The notes under the pieces are model-generated. The model searched no databases, had not been told where the DNA came from, and saw only the letters and a list, made by a program, of their open reading frames with translations. The translations under genes and the position numbers were made by a program. From Asaia bogorensis (GTDB taxonomy: Bacteria > Pseudomonadota > Alphaproteobacteria > Reyranellales > Reyranellaceae), in contig CAMDCE010000003.1 in NCBI GenBank assembly GCA_945889625.1, positions 118,909 to 182,908 of the forward strand: DNA of 64,000 nucleotides, written 5' to 3'. Below are positions 53,491-61,654 of the stretch, piece after piece. Each line of letters begins with the position of its first letter. Positions within the stretch are counted from its first letter, which is position 1.

Positions 53491-53961
53491 TCACTCCTCG
53501 CGACCGCCGACCAGAATGACCTGCGTCTTCGCCCAGCGCTCCTCGTCCAGCGCGAACTGGCCGGCGGGCGTGCCCTGCTTCCGTGGGACGTTGCCTGTGC
53601 TGGTGATGCGCAGGGTCTTCGTGGCGGACACCGGTGTGTTGTCAAATTTCTGACTGCTGCGGGTGCCGTCCGGCTTGGTTGTCGTCACTGATGTGAACCC
53701 ACACTGGCGGTTCTTGCGCCAGTCGGCTGGGGGGCAACCGTCGCCGGTCAGCTTCACGGTCTTGCGCAGGTCAAGATCGCCTGCTTCCAGCATCTTCCGG
53801 AGCGCGGTGCGATTGGCGTCCGTCACGGCGAGTTCGGCGCTGAACTGCTTGGGGTCGTTTCCGAGCTGGCAGAAGCAGGTGGACTTGAGCTCGGTCTGGG
53901 CCGCTGCAGGTAGCGCGGCTGCGGTGCCGAGAAGAACGGCGGCAACGACGAGGCAACGCAT
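53491..53961 (-). CDS. Small exported protein with CxC motif, paralogue
   Basis: This 156-residue protein has a signal peptide (MRCLVVAAVLLGTAAALPAAA) and STCFCQLGNDP, LAVTDANRTALRKMLEAGDLD and SATKTLRITSTG. These align with the protein at 49075-49476 (SCICERADEP, LTDANRAEIRKRMDAGEGD, TAKTLTIGG). Two further cysteines may form disulfides. No known family was recognised. Its start overlaps the CobW-family gene's stop as TGATG, so it may be coupled to it. Confidence 0.75.
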   Translation of the reverse strand: MRCLVVAAVLLGTAAALPAAAQTELKSTCFCQLGNDPKQFSAELAVTDANRTALRKMLEAGDLDLRKTVKLTGDGCPPADWRKNRQCGFTSVTTTKPDGTRSSQKFDNTPVSATKTLRITSTGNVPRKQGTPAGQFALDEERWAKTQVILVGGREE

Positions 53962-55004
53962 CAGGCAGTCTCCGTCATCTGTTTCCAGCTTTCCTCGACA
54001 CTTGCCCGGTCGAGGTCACGGGTGATGAAGACCAGCCGCGAGCGGCGGTCCGCATCGGGCCAGCGCGCGAGCAGGGTCGGCGGATGAAAGGTTCGGTGCA
54101 CGCCGTGGATCACCAGCGGCTGGGGCTCGCCCACAACGTCGAGCACGCCCTTCACGCGTAGCAGCTTGTCGCCCCAGGCAGCGCGTACCGCCATCAGCCA
54201 TGGATTGAAGCGGTCCCACTCGAGAGGTCTCTCGAACGTCAGGCAGAAGGAGCCGATGTGTGCGTCGTGGCGCGACCGGTCGTGCTGATGCTCGTGCTCA
54301 TGATGGTGGTCGTGAGCTTCGGCGTTCAGCCATTGTTTCACGCGCTCGCCCTTGCCGGCCGGATCGAACGGCCCTGAATCGAACAATAAAGCCGGATCGA
54401 TCTCGCCCTTGACCACTTCGTAGAGCTGGGCGCCGGGATTGAGCTCTTCCAGGCGGCCGCGCAAGCGGGCGCTTGTGCTGGCGTCGGCGAGATCGGTCTT
54501 GCTCATCAGCAGCCGGTCGGCGACGGCTGCTTGCTTGACCGCTTCGGCATGTTCGTCGAGCTGGCGGTCGGCATTGAGCGCATCGACCGTCACGACCACG
54601 CCGTCGAGGCGATAGTCGTGGCTGATCATCGGGTTGTTGAGCAGGAGCTGCAGGATCGGCGCCGGATCGGCGAGGCCGGTGGTCTCCAGCAGCACGCGGT
54701 CGAACGGCGGCGTCTCGTCCTTGGCGCGGCGGCGGGCGATGTCGCGCAGGGTGCGGTCGAGATCGCCCTGGATGGTGCAGCACACGCAGCCCGACTGCAG
54801 CAGCACCATGTCGCCGCTCACCGATTCCATGAACAGATGATCGAGCCCGACCTCGCCGAATTCATTCACCATCACGAGGCTGCGCTTCATGCGTGGATCG
54901 TCGAGCACGCGATTGAGAAGCGTGGTCTTGCCACTGCCGAGGAAGCCGGTGATCAGCGCCACCGGCATGCGGGAGGCCGACTTGTCGTAATCGAAAAGAC
55001 TCAT
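53961..55004 (-). CDS. CobW/P47K-family metal-binding GTPase
   Basis: This 347-residue protein is a G3E GTPase. It shows the P-loop ALITGFLGSGKTTLLNRVL, the metal-binding CVCC motif in QSGCVCCTIQGDL, ETTGLADPAPIL and MSKTDLAD. A His-rich loop (DHHHEHEHQHDRSRHDAH) precedes the CobW C-terminal domain. Such proteins deliver zinc or cobalt to client enzymes or act under metal limitation. The small CxC exported protein gene follows in a coupled arrangement. Confidence 0.93.
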   Translation of the reverse strand: MSLFDYDKSASRMPVALITGFLGSGKTTLLNRVLDDPRMKRSLVMVNEFGEVGLDHLFMESVSGDMVLLQSGCVCCTIQGDLDRTLRDIARRRAKDETPPFDRVLLETTGLADPAPILQLLLNNPMISHDYRLDGVVVTVDALNADRQLDEHAEAVKQAAVADRLLMSKTDLADASTSARLRGRLEELNPGAQLYEVVKGEIDPALLFDSGPFDPAGKGERVKQWLNAEAHDHHHEHEHQHDRSRHDAHIGSFCLTFERPLEWDRFNPWLMAVRAAWGDKLLRVKGVLDVVGEPQPLVIHGVHRTFHPPTLLARWPDADRRSRLVFITRDLDRASVEESWKQMTETA

Positions 55005-55118
55005 TGCATTGCAAGTGTCAGTTTCTTGACTGTTACAACGTAGCGTTGCCGACGTGTCTTGACGACGCTAGAGGACGGCACGACGCTCTTGTCGTCAACA
55101 GCAAAGGAGGAAGCGGTC

Positions 55119-56201
55119 ATGGACGCGAGATACCTTCAAGACAAGGAAGAGCTCAAGGAGGCGGCGCAGGGCGTCGATGAGGATCGCCGTGCGTTCCTTA
55201 CCGCCGGCCTGGTCGGCGGTGCAGTTGCGGCCGGCACGCTGATCGCTGGGGTGGCAAATGCCCAGCAAGTAGCGCAAGCACCGGCTCTCACAGCCGCGCC
55301 GTTTTGGCCGCATCCCAAGTGGGGCAAGGACGACGTCGCTGGTGCGTCCAACTGGATGACGCCCACCAAGACCCTCGACGCGGTGAAATGGATCAAGGAT
55401 GGCAAAGTCTACCGCATCGGACGCATGTACGAGGCAGGTATGCCCAAGTTCGGTGAGCGCGCCTTCACCATGCGCATTCCCGGCTCGCCGACCGGCGGGC
55501 CGTTCGGTGCCAACAAGCTCATCTATCACGACGAGTTTCTCGCCACGGAGATCGGCCAGACCGGCACGCAGTTCGATGGGCTCGGCCATATCGGTATCCA
55601 GATGGGCAAGGACGGCGACAAGAACGAGATGCGTTACTACAACGGCCATACCGAGCAGGAGATCGGCGGCGCTTATGGCTTGGCCAAGATCGGCATCGAG
55701 AACTGCAAGCCGTTCTTCACGCGCGGCCATCTGTTCGATGTCGAGGCGGTGAAGGGCGCCATGATGGAGGCTGGCCAGGAGATCACCGTTGCCGACCTGC
55801 GCGCGGCGCTGCAGAAGCAGAACATGCAGGAGGCCGACGTCAAGGAAGGTGACGCGGTGTTCTTCAACACCGGCTGGGGCAAGCTGTGGCTGAAGAACAA
55901 CGACAAGTTCAACGGCGGCGAGCCCGGCATCGGCCTCGAAGTGGCCAAGTGGTGCATCGACAAGGGCGTCTGCGTGACCGGCGCCGACACCTGGGCGACC
56001 GAGGTCGTGCCCAATCCGAACAAGGACCTGGCGTTCCCCGTGCACGGCGAGCTGATCACCAAGAACGGCATCTACAACCACGAGAATCTCGACTTCACGG
56101 GGTTGATCGCCGATCGCAAGTACCAGTTCGTCTACATCTTCTCGCCGGCGCCCATCAAAGGTGCCACGGGATCGAACGGCGGCCCCATTGCGGTCACCTG
56201 A
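55119..56201 (+). CDS. Cyclase-family hydrolase with Tat signal
   Basis: This 360-residue protein has a twin-arginine signal (DEDRRAFLTAGLVGGAVAAG) and the cyclase/kynurenine-formamidase fold. The usual HxGTHxD motif reads QTGTQFDGLGHIG, with Gln in place of one His; the later VFFNTGWGKLW and VTGADTWATEVVPNPN are also family elements. It may hydrolyse a cyclic amide or ester in the periplasm. The ATG at 55119 follows aaaggagg. A terminator-like hairpin lies downstream. Confidence 0.87.
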   Translation: MDARYLQDKEELKEAAQGVDEDRRAFLTAGLVGGAVAAGTLIAGVANAQQVAQAPALTAAPFWPHPKWGKDDVAGASNWMTPTKTLDAVKWIKDGKVYRIGRMYEAGMPKFGERAFTMRIPGSPTGGPFGANKLIYHDEFLATEIGQTGTQFDGLGHIGIQMGKDGDKNEMRYYNGHTEQEIGGAYGLAKIGIENCKPFFTRGHLFDVEAVKGAMMEAGQEITVADLRAALQKQNMQEADVKEGDAVFFNTGWGKLWLKNNDKFNGGEPGIGLEVAKWCIDKGVCVTGADTWATEVVPNPNKDLAFPVHGELITKNGIYNHENLDFTGLIADRKYQFVYIFSPAPIKGATGSNGGPIAVT

Positions 56202-56239
56202 GTTCGCCGTCACCTGACCGCACGGCGGACCTGAACTCG

Positions 56240-56268
56240 AAACGCCCTCGCGCAAGCGGGGGCGTTTT
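56240..56268 (+). terminator. Rho-independent terminator after the cyclase gene
   Basis: AAACGCCCTCGC and GCGGGGGCGTTT form a 12-bp stem with one T:G wobble, closed by a GCAA tetraloop, followed by a short T run. It lies 39 bp downstream of the cyclase stop and before the serine hydrolase gene. Confidence 0.75.
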
Positions 56269-56303
56269 GCTTTGATACGCCAACAGCTCCGGGAGGAAAG
56301 TCG

Positions 56304-57593
56304 ATGTCGTTGGTCCGCGTGATGAGTGTTGTCGCCGTGGCGCTTGCTGTGGCGCTCCCGGCGGCCGCGCAGGGCATCCCAAAGGCGCAATCGCCGGAGG
56401 AGGTGGGCTTCCTGTCGACCCGGCTGAAGCGGCTCAGCGATCGCATCAACGAGGGCGTAAGGAACAACGAACTGCCGGGTGCGGTCGTCCTGATCGCGCG
56501 CAACGGCAAGATCGTGATGTTCGAGTCGTTCGGCTTCCGCGACAGGGAAGCCAAGGCGCCGATGACCAACGATGCGATCTTCCGCATCGCCTCGATGACC
56601 AAGCCCATCGTGTCGGTCGCGACCATGATGCTGATGGAGGAAGGCAAGCTCTCGCTCGCCGACCCCGTGTCGAAATACATTCCGGCCTTCGCGGAGACGC
56701 AGGTTTCCGTCGAGCGCAAGAACACCGACGGTACGGTCGAACTCGGACTGGAACCGCAGTTCCGCCCCATGACGATCCAGGACCTGTTGCGCCACACGTC
56801 GGGCCTGACCTATGGCGCGGCCGGAAGCAACCCGGTGAAGCGGTCCTATGTCGATATGAAGGTCACGGCGTCCGACCAGACCAACGCCGACATGGTCGCC
56901 AAGCTTTCCAAGCTGGCACTGCTCTACCAGCCGGGCACGACCTGGGAATATTCCATGTCGACGGACGTGCTGGGTCGCGTGGTCGAGGTCGCCTCGGGCA
57001 TGCCTCTCGACAAGTTCATCGATGAGCGCATCGCCAAGCCCCTGAAGCTCGGCGACACCGGCTTCGACGTCTCGGCCGACAAGAAGGATCGCGGCGCCCG
57101 CCCTCAGAAGGAAGGACCGAAGAACGAGATGCCCCCGATCCCCGACGTCACCTTTAAGGCGATCTGGAAGTCGGGCGGCGGTGGCATGGTCTCGACGGCC
57201 GCCGACTATGCGCGCTTCCTGCAGATGTTCGCCAACGGCGGCCAGCTCGACGGCGTGCGCCTGATCTCGCGCAAGACCATCGACCTGATGACCGCCGACC
57301 ACCTGTCTCCCGACATCAAGATGGGCGTCGACATGGGGCGGTTCGGCACAATGGAGCCCAGCAAGCGCATGGGCCAGGGTTTCGGGCTGGGCTTCGCCGT
57401 GCGCAATGACCAGGGCCGCAATCCGCTGGCCGGCTCACCCAACGACTATTATTGGAGTGGCGTCTGGGGCACCCATTTCTGGCACGACCCACGCGAGCGC
57501 ATGTACGTCGTGTTCATGATGCAATCGCCGGCCGCGGGTCGGTCGTATCGCTATCTGGTGCGCGATCTCGTCTACCAGGCTCTCGTGAATTAA
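56304..57593 (+). CDS. Serine hydrolase, class C beta-lactamase-like
   Basis: This 429-residue exported protein has a signal peptide (MSLVRVMSVVAVALAVALPAAAQ) and the SxxK motif SMTK in IFRIASMTKPIVSVATM. A Tyr motif appears as WEYSMSTDVLG and a further GGGGMVSTAADYARFL element is typical. It could be an esterase, D-amino-acid peptidase or beta-lactamase relative. The start follows gggaggaaag. It converges with the DUF1993 gene. Confidence 0.92.
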   Translation: MSLVRVMSVVAVALAVALPAAAQGIPKAQSPEEVGFLSTRLKRLSDRINEGVRNNELPGAVVLIARNGKIVMFESFGFRDREAKAPMTNDAIFRIASMTKPIVSVATMMLMEEGKLSLADPVSKYIPAFAETQVSVERKNTDGTVELGLEPQFRPMTIQDLLRHTSGLTYGAAGSNPVKRSYVDMKVTASDQTNADMVAKLSKLALLYQPGTTWEYSMSTDVLGRVVEVASGMPLDKFIDERIAKPLKLGDTGFDVSADKKDRGARPQKEGPKNEMPPIPDVTFKAIWKSGGGGMVSTAADYARFLQMFANGGQLDGVRLISRKTIDLMTADHLSPDIKMGVDMGRFGTMEPSKRMGQGFGLGFAVRNDQGRNPLAGSPNDYYWSGVWGTHFWHDPRERMYVVFMMQSPAAGRSYRYLVRDLVYQALVN

Positions 57594-57601
57594 GCGATGA
57601 A

Positions 57602-58123
57602 CTAGGTCTTGAGCTTCATCTTGCCGAGGAAGTCGCGTTTGCCGACCGGTACCCCCTTGTGCCGCAGAATGTCGTACGCCGTCGTGGCGTGGAAATAGAA
57701 GTTCGGTAGCGAGAAAGACTGCAGGAAGCCCTCCGCGGTGAAGGGCAGTTTCATGTCGCGGACGGAGAAGATGACATCCTTGCCAACGCAGGCATCGACC
57801 TCCTCGGGCTTGACCGTCTTCAGCTCTGCAAGCGCGTCGCTCAGGAGCCTCTGAAGACCGGCATAGTCGGGCGGCGGCGTGCCGGTTGGCGGAGCGAAGG
57901 CCCCCGCCTGCACACCACGGATTGCGCCCAGCGAATGGTGGGCGACGGCGCGGATCTGGAAGCTGAAGGGAAGCATGTCCTCTGCCAGCCGCGTGTCGAC
58001 GATCCCGTCGGGGTCGACGCCCTTCTCCTTGAAGTGCGCCGCGCCCTTGGCGAGGAAGCCCTCGACTGCGCCCGCGATCTGCAGGTAGTGGGGTACGCAG
58101 AAATCGTAAAGTGAAATGGCCAT
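57602..58123 (-). CDS. DUF1993 family protein
   Basis: This 173-residue protein begins MAISLYDFCVPHYLQIAGAVEGFLAKG and contains MLPFSFQIRAVAHHSLGAIRG and LPNFYFHATTAYDILRHKGVPVGKRDFLG. I recognise this as DUF1993, a family of four-helix proteins of unknown function related to DinB-like folds. It has no signal peptide. It diverges from a GST gene. Confidence 0.88.
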   Translation of the reverse strand: MAISLYDFCVPHYLQIAGAVEGFLAKGAAHFKEKGVDPDGIVDTRLAEDMLPFSFQIRAVAHHSLGAIRGVQAGAFAPPTGTPPPDYAGLQRLLSDALAELKTVKPEEVDACVGKDVIFSVRDMKLPFTAEGFLQSFSLPNFYFHATTAYDILRHKGVPVGKRDFLGKMKLKT

Positions 58124-58197
58124 GGTTCGTGCCTCCCGATTTGCCGCATTCTAGTCTAGTCTCCGCGCCAACTCACATCCTCTCCAGGAGACACCTC

Positions 58198-58914
58198 ATG
58201 ATCGATCTTCACTACTGGCCGACGCCGAACGGGTGGAAGATCTCCATCATGCTCGAGGAGTGCGGGCTGCCCTACAAGCTGGTGCCGGTGAACATCGGCA
58301 CGGGCGAACAGTTCAAGCCCGAGTTCCTCAGGATCAGCCCCAACAACCGCATGCCGGCGATCGTCGATAACGATCCGCCGGGCGGCGGCGCGCCGGTCGC
58401 CGTGTTCGAATCGGGCGCCATCCTGCAGTACCTCGCCGAGAAGGCCGGCAAGTTCCTGCCCAAGGACCTGCGTGGCAAGTACGAGGTGCTGCAGTGGGTC
58501 AACTGGCAGATGGGTGGGCTCGGCCCGATGGCGGGACAGGCCAACCACTTCAACATGTACGCCCCGCAGTTCAATCCGCCGGAGCAGCTCACCTACGGCC
58601 AGGCCCGCTACTCGAACGAGGTCAACCGCCTGTTCGGCGTGCTCAACAAGCGCCTGGCCGACCGGCCGTTCGTGGCCGGCGACTATTCCATCGCCGACAT
58701 GATGATCTGGCCATGGGTGGTGGGCTTCAAGAACTTCGGCCAGAAGCTCGAGGACTTCCCGGTCCTCAGGAAGTGGTTCGAAGAGGCGGTGGGTCAGCGG
58801 CCGGCGGTGGTGAAGGGCAAGGCGGTCGGCGCGGAGCTGCGCAAGACGCCCGGCATCAACACCGACGAACAGCGCAAGATTCTGTTCGGCCAGACTGCGT
58901 CTGTCGTTCGTTAG
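58198..58914 (+). CDS. Glutathione S-transferase, Ure2/YfcG-like
   Basis: This 238-residue protein starts MIDLHYWPTPNGWKISIMLEE and has SPNNRMPAIVDNDPPGGGAPVAVFESGAILQYLAEK, then WQMGGLGPMAGQANHF, the signature of YfcG/YghU-type disulfide-bond reductases. It resembles the gene at 60451-61077 strongly. The start at 58198 follows a ccaggaga site. It probably uses glutathione in redox or detoxification. Confidence 0.94.
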   Translation: MIDLHYWPTPNGWKISIMLEECGLPYKLVPVNIGTGEQFKPEFLRISPNNRMPAIVDNDPPGGGAPVAVFESGAILQYLAEKAGKFLPKDLRGKYEVLQWVNWQMGGLGPMAGQANHFNMYAPQFNPPEQLTYGQARYSNEVNRLFGVLNKRLADRPFVAGDYSIADMMIWPWVVGFKNFGQKLEDFPVLRKWFEEAVGQRPAVVKGKAVGAELRKTPGINTDEQRKILFGQTASVVR

Positions 58915-58941
58915 CGGGGGCCGCCGAGCTGCCGCTTCCCG

Positions 58942-59310
58942 CTACTCAACCACCTTCCGGTACGACCGCTTCGCTGCGACCTTGCCGTCCCTGATGGTCA
59001 TGACGTCACAGGCGTGGAATTTCGCGTGTCTGCCGTCCCGGGTGCCGGTCACCAATAGTTCGAGCACCACGTGATCGGGGCCGAAACTGCTGTGCACCAG
59101 TTCATAGCGGATATCGGGCATTGCCTTGAAGGCATCGGCGATCGCGGCGCGCACGGCCGTCGATCCCCTGAAGAGAGTGCCATGCGGCTCGGCACCTCTG
59201 GGGATCTCCCAGATGCAATCATCGGTCATCATGGCCACGGCGCCATCCGCGTCGTGCTCGTTCCACGGCTTCATGAATTTTTTCACGAAGGCTTCGTCGT
59301 AGACGGCCAT
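58942..59310 (-). CDS. NTF2-like (SnoaL-type) protein
   Basis: This 122-residue protein begins MAVYDEAFVKKFMKPWNEHDADGAV and has MMTDDCIWEIPRG, GSTAVRAAIADAF and HAKFHACDVMTIRDGKVAAKRSY, the cone-shaped NTF2-like fold. Members act as small isomerases, hydrolases or ligand-binding proteins. The longer upstream frame to 59442 is not family-like. It converges with the GST gene. Confidence 0.86.
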   Translation of the reverse strand: MAVYDEAFVKKFMKPWNEHDADGAVAMMTDDCIWEIPRGAEPHGTLFRGSTAVRAAIADAFKAMPDIRYELVHSSFGPDHVVLELLVTGTRDGRHAKFHACDVMTIRDGKVAAKRSYRKVVE

Positions 59311-59321
59311 GTTCAACTCCT

Positions 59322-59564
59322 GTGCTCGGATTGCCGCGGCATCTCGGTATCGACGGCATCGAGTCCAACTATCAGGAGCTCCTGCCAGAAAGTGGCAGCT
59401 ATAAAGGCGCAAAAGACCGTGGAAAGGAGACGCCAGGTCCAATCCGCGGGCGTTTCATCCGGTCGCGCATCACGCTCGGCGCAGCACGCTGGGAACAGGC
59501 CTTCTCGCTCGACGTGGGCAACAGCTGGGAGACCAAATGCTACTTGGATTTCACACGGGCGTAA
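59322..59564 (+). pseudogene. Remnant of a DUF1579-like gene (C-terminal part only)
   Basis: The 348-bp stretch between the NTF2-like and DUF2076 genes contains a frame whose end reads GRFIRSRITLGAARWEQAFS and then DVGNSWETKCYLDFTR. That resembles the C-terminus of DUF1579-like proteins (ARWEQAFSxDGGxTWETNW...DFTR). The N-terminal two thirds are missing and no good start is present. I read it as a decayed fragment. The rest of the region shows nothing else. Confidence 0.45.
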
Positions 59565-59658
59565 CAGAGGCCGCGCCCTAGGTGTCCGAGGGTCCCCTTG
59601 ACGCTGCGTCGACGGACAACCACGTTGACGGGGCTCATCTGGAGTGGGAGGCGCTGTC

Positions 59659-60282
59659 ATGCAGCCGGAAGAACGCGACCTGATTACCGGCCTATTCGGC
59701 CGTCTAAAGGCCTTCGAAGCCCAGCCCCGCGATCCCGAGGCCGAACGGCTGATCGGCACCCTCGGTTCGGCCCAGCCCGCCGCGGGCTACCTGCTGGTGC
59801 AAACCGTGCTGGTGCAGGAGCAGGCGCTGAAGGCCGCACAAGATCGCATTGCCGATCTCGAAGCCAAGGTTGGCGGAGCACCTGCGCCTGCCTCGGGTTT
59901 CCTGTCGAGCGCGCCCAAGATTTCGCCCTGGGGATCGGCCCCGGCCTCCGCACCGCCGCCGTCACCGTCGCGTTCACCGCTGCAGGCAGCCGTTGCGCCG
60001 ACGGCAACTCCGGCGGGTGGCGGCTTCATGCGCCAGGCGATGGCGACCGCGGCCGGCGTGGCCGGCGGCGCCCTGTTATTCCAGGGCATCAGCAGCATGA
60101 TGGGCGGCAACAATCCCGCAGCTTCGCAGGCGGCACTCAATCCGGTGCCGCCGCCGGCGGCTCCGGAACCGAGCCGCCTCAGCTCGACCGGCCAGGACGA
60201 CGGCGCGGCCGACGACTACGACATGGCGTCCGACGACTCGGACTCTGGTGACTTCGACTCGGGCGGATCGGACGACGTGTAA
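59659..60282 (+). CDS. DUF2076 domain-containing protein
   Basis: This 207-residue protein begins MQPEERDLITGLFGRLKAFEAQPRDPEAERLI, the DUF2076 N-terminal helix, with a coiled-coil-like QALKAAQDRIADLEAKVGG. A Pro/Ala/Ser linker follows, then GGGFMRQAMATAAGVAGGALLFQGISSMMGG and an acidic Asp/Ser tail. The family occurs in proteobacteria; its function is unknown. The ATG at 59659 is preceded by gggaggcgc. Confidence 0.85.
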   Translation: MQPEERDLITGLFGRLKAFEAQPRDPEAERLIGTLGSAQPAAGYLLVQTVLVQEQALKAAQDRIADLEAKVGGAPAPASGFLSSAPKISPWGSAPASAPPPSPSRSPLQAAVAPTATPAGGGFMRQAMATAAGVAGGALLFQGISSMMGGNNPAASQAALNPVPPPAAPEPSRLSSTGQDDGAADDYDMASDDSDSGDFDSGGSDDV

Positions 60283-60294
60283 TTTTTTGCCAGA

Positions 60295-60424
60295 GCATAT
60301 TCCGTCCGGCTGAGGCGCTTAAGCGCGCCGCGATCAGCCGGACGGAATATGCCATTGAAGGAAATGCTTCGTACAACGCGTTTCCGGTCAGATGGAACCG
60401 CTCCGCGGTTCCATCTGACCGGAA
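60295..60424. repeat. Two large perfect hairpins in tandem
   Basis: Hairpin 1 has 19-bp perfect arms (60295-60313 and 60334-60352) enclosing a GCGCTTAAGCGC palindrome. Hairpin 2 has 20-bp perfect arms (60382-60401 and 60405-60424) with a 3-base loop. They lie between the DUF2076 and GST genes and look like dispersed intergenic palindromes; the first may also terminate DUF2076 transcription. Confidence 0.75.
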
Positions 60425-60450
60425 GCCGCTCTAAGGGGACAAGACGCACA

Positions 60451-61077
60451 ATGATCGAACTTCATACGTGGGGCACGCCCAACGGCCGCAAGGTCTCCAT
60501 CATGCTCGAGGAGTGTGGCCTGCCCTACAGCGTGCACAAGATCGACATTTCCAAGGGTGAGCAGTTCAAGCCGGAGTTCCTCAAGATCAGCCCCAACAAC
60601 CGCATTCCCGCGATCGTCGATCCCGACGGTCCGGGCGGCAAGCCGATCAGCCTGTTCGAATCGGGGGCGATCCTGATCTATCTCGCCGACAAGACCGGCA
60701 AGTTCCTGTCCAAGGATCCCGTCCAGAAGTACAAGGCGCTCGAGTGGCTGATGTGGCAGATGGGCGGCGTCGGCCCGATGTTCGGCCAGGCGCACCATTT
60801 CCTGCGCGCCGCGCCGGCCAAGATCGAGTACGGCATCAAGCGCTATGTCGACGAGGCCAAGCGCCTTTACGGGGTGCTCGACAAGCAGCTCGCCTCGAAT
60901 GCCTTCGCGGCCGGCGCCGACTACACCATCGCCGACATGGCGATCTTCCCCTGGGCGGCGCGCCATGAGTGGCACACCGTCAACCTCGCCGACTTCCCCA
61001 ACGTCAAGCGCTGGTACGACATCATCAACGCCCGCCCGGCGGTGACCAAGGGCATGGCCGTTCCGTATCTGAACTAG
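60451..61077 (+). CDS. Glutathione S-transferase, Ure2/YfcG-like, paralogue
   Basis: This 208-residue protein begins MIELHTWGTPNGRKVSIMLE and has SPNNRIPAIVDPDGPGGKPI, SLFESGAILIYLADK and LMWQMGGVGPMFGQAHHF. It is close to the protein at 58198-58914, and the two are separated by three small features, which suggests local duplication. The ATG follows aagggga. A redox role with glutathione is likely. Confidence 0.95.
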   Translation: MIELHTWGTPNGRKVSIMLEECGLPYSVHKIDISKGEQFKPEFLKISPNNRIPAIVDPDGPGGKPISLFESGAILIYLADKTGKFLSKDPVQKYKALEWLMWQMGGVGPMFGQAHHFLRAAPAKIEYGIKRYVDEAKRLYGVLDKQLASNAFAAGADYTIADMAIFPWAARHEWHTVNLADFPNVKRWYDIINARPAVTKGMAVPYLN

Positions 61078-61080
61078 CAC

Positions 61081-61491
61081 ATGAAGAGGCTCGTCCTGGC
61101 GACGGCGCTTGCGTTCGCGCTCGCCGCCTGTGCACCGCCACAAACGGCGGCGGCCTGTCCCGCGCCGCTCAAGCCTGCGCTGCAGTTCAACCTCTACTTC
61201 GGTCGCGAGACGGCCGGTGGCGGTCAGGTGAGCGAGGCCGAGTGGGCGAAGTTCCTGGCCGACGAGGTGACGCCGCGCTTTCCCGACGGCTTGAGCGTGA
61301 TCGACGTCGCCGGCCAGTCACGCGAATCCTCGGGCCGCATCGCGCGCGAGAAGACCAAGCTTCTGGTCATCGTCGTGTTCGATGCGCCGGCGCATATGCC
61401 CAAGGTCCAGGCGATCGTCGACGCCTACAACAAGCGGCATGGCCAGCGTAGCGTCTTCCGCACCGAGCATGCGGTGTGCGCCGGCGTCTAA
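61081..61491 (+). CDS. DUF3574 domain lipoprotein
   Basis: This 136-residue protein has a lipoprotein signal (LATALAFALAACAPP, Cys17) and the DUF3574 core: LQFNLYFGRETAGGGQVSEAEWAKFLADE, TPRFPDGLSVIDVAGQS and ILYVF-like LLVIVVFDAPAH. The function is unknown. It starts 3 bp after the GST stop, so it is in the same transcript. Its TAA stop is formed by the first bases of an inverted-repeat element. Confidence 0.87.
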   Translation: MKRLVLATALAFALAACAPPQTAAACPAPLKPALQFNLYFGRETAGGGQVSEAEWAKFLADEVTPRFPDGLSVIDVAGQSRESSGRIAREKTKLLVIVVFDAPAHMPKVQAIVDAYNKRHGQRSVFRTEHAVCAGV

Positions 61492-61642
61492 AGCGCGATG
61501 ACTTTCACTCGAGCGGATGGGCTTTGCCCATCCTCTATCGCGCCGTCGGCCCGGCTCGTGCGCCGCTCAGGCGCGATGGCCAACCATCGCGCCATAGCTG
61601 CGGGAGCCGACCGACGGCTGAAGCAAAAGTCATCTCGCTGTA
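61489..61642. repeat. Inverted-repeat element, copy 2
   Basis: The left end TAAAGCGCGATGACTTT matches the left end of copy 1 at 23032 with one difference, and the right end is AAAGTCATCTCGCTGTA. The 40-bp core at 61563-61602 is identical to 23081-23120. An additional inner hairpin (GGATGGGCTTTGCCCATCC) makes this copy 24 bp longer. It lies between two convergent genes and supplies the stop of DUF3574. Confidence 0.85.
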
Positions 61643-61654
61643 GCCGACAACCTG

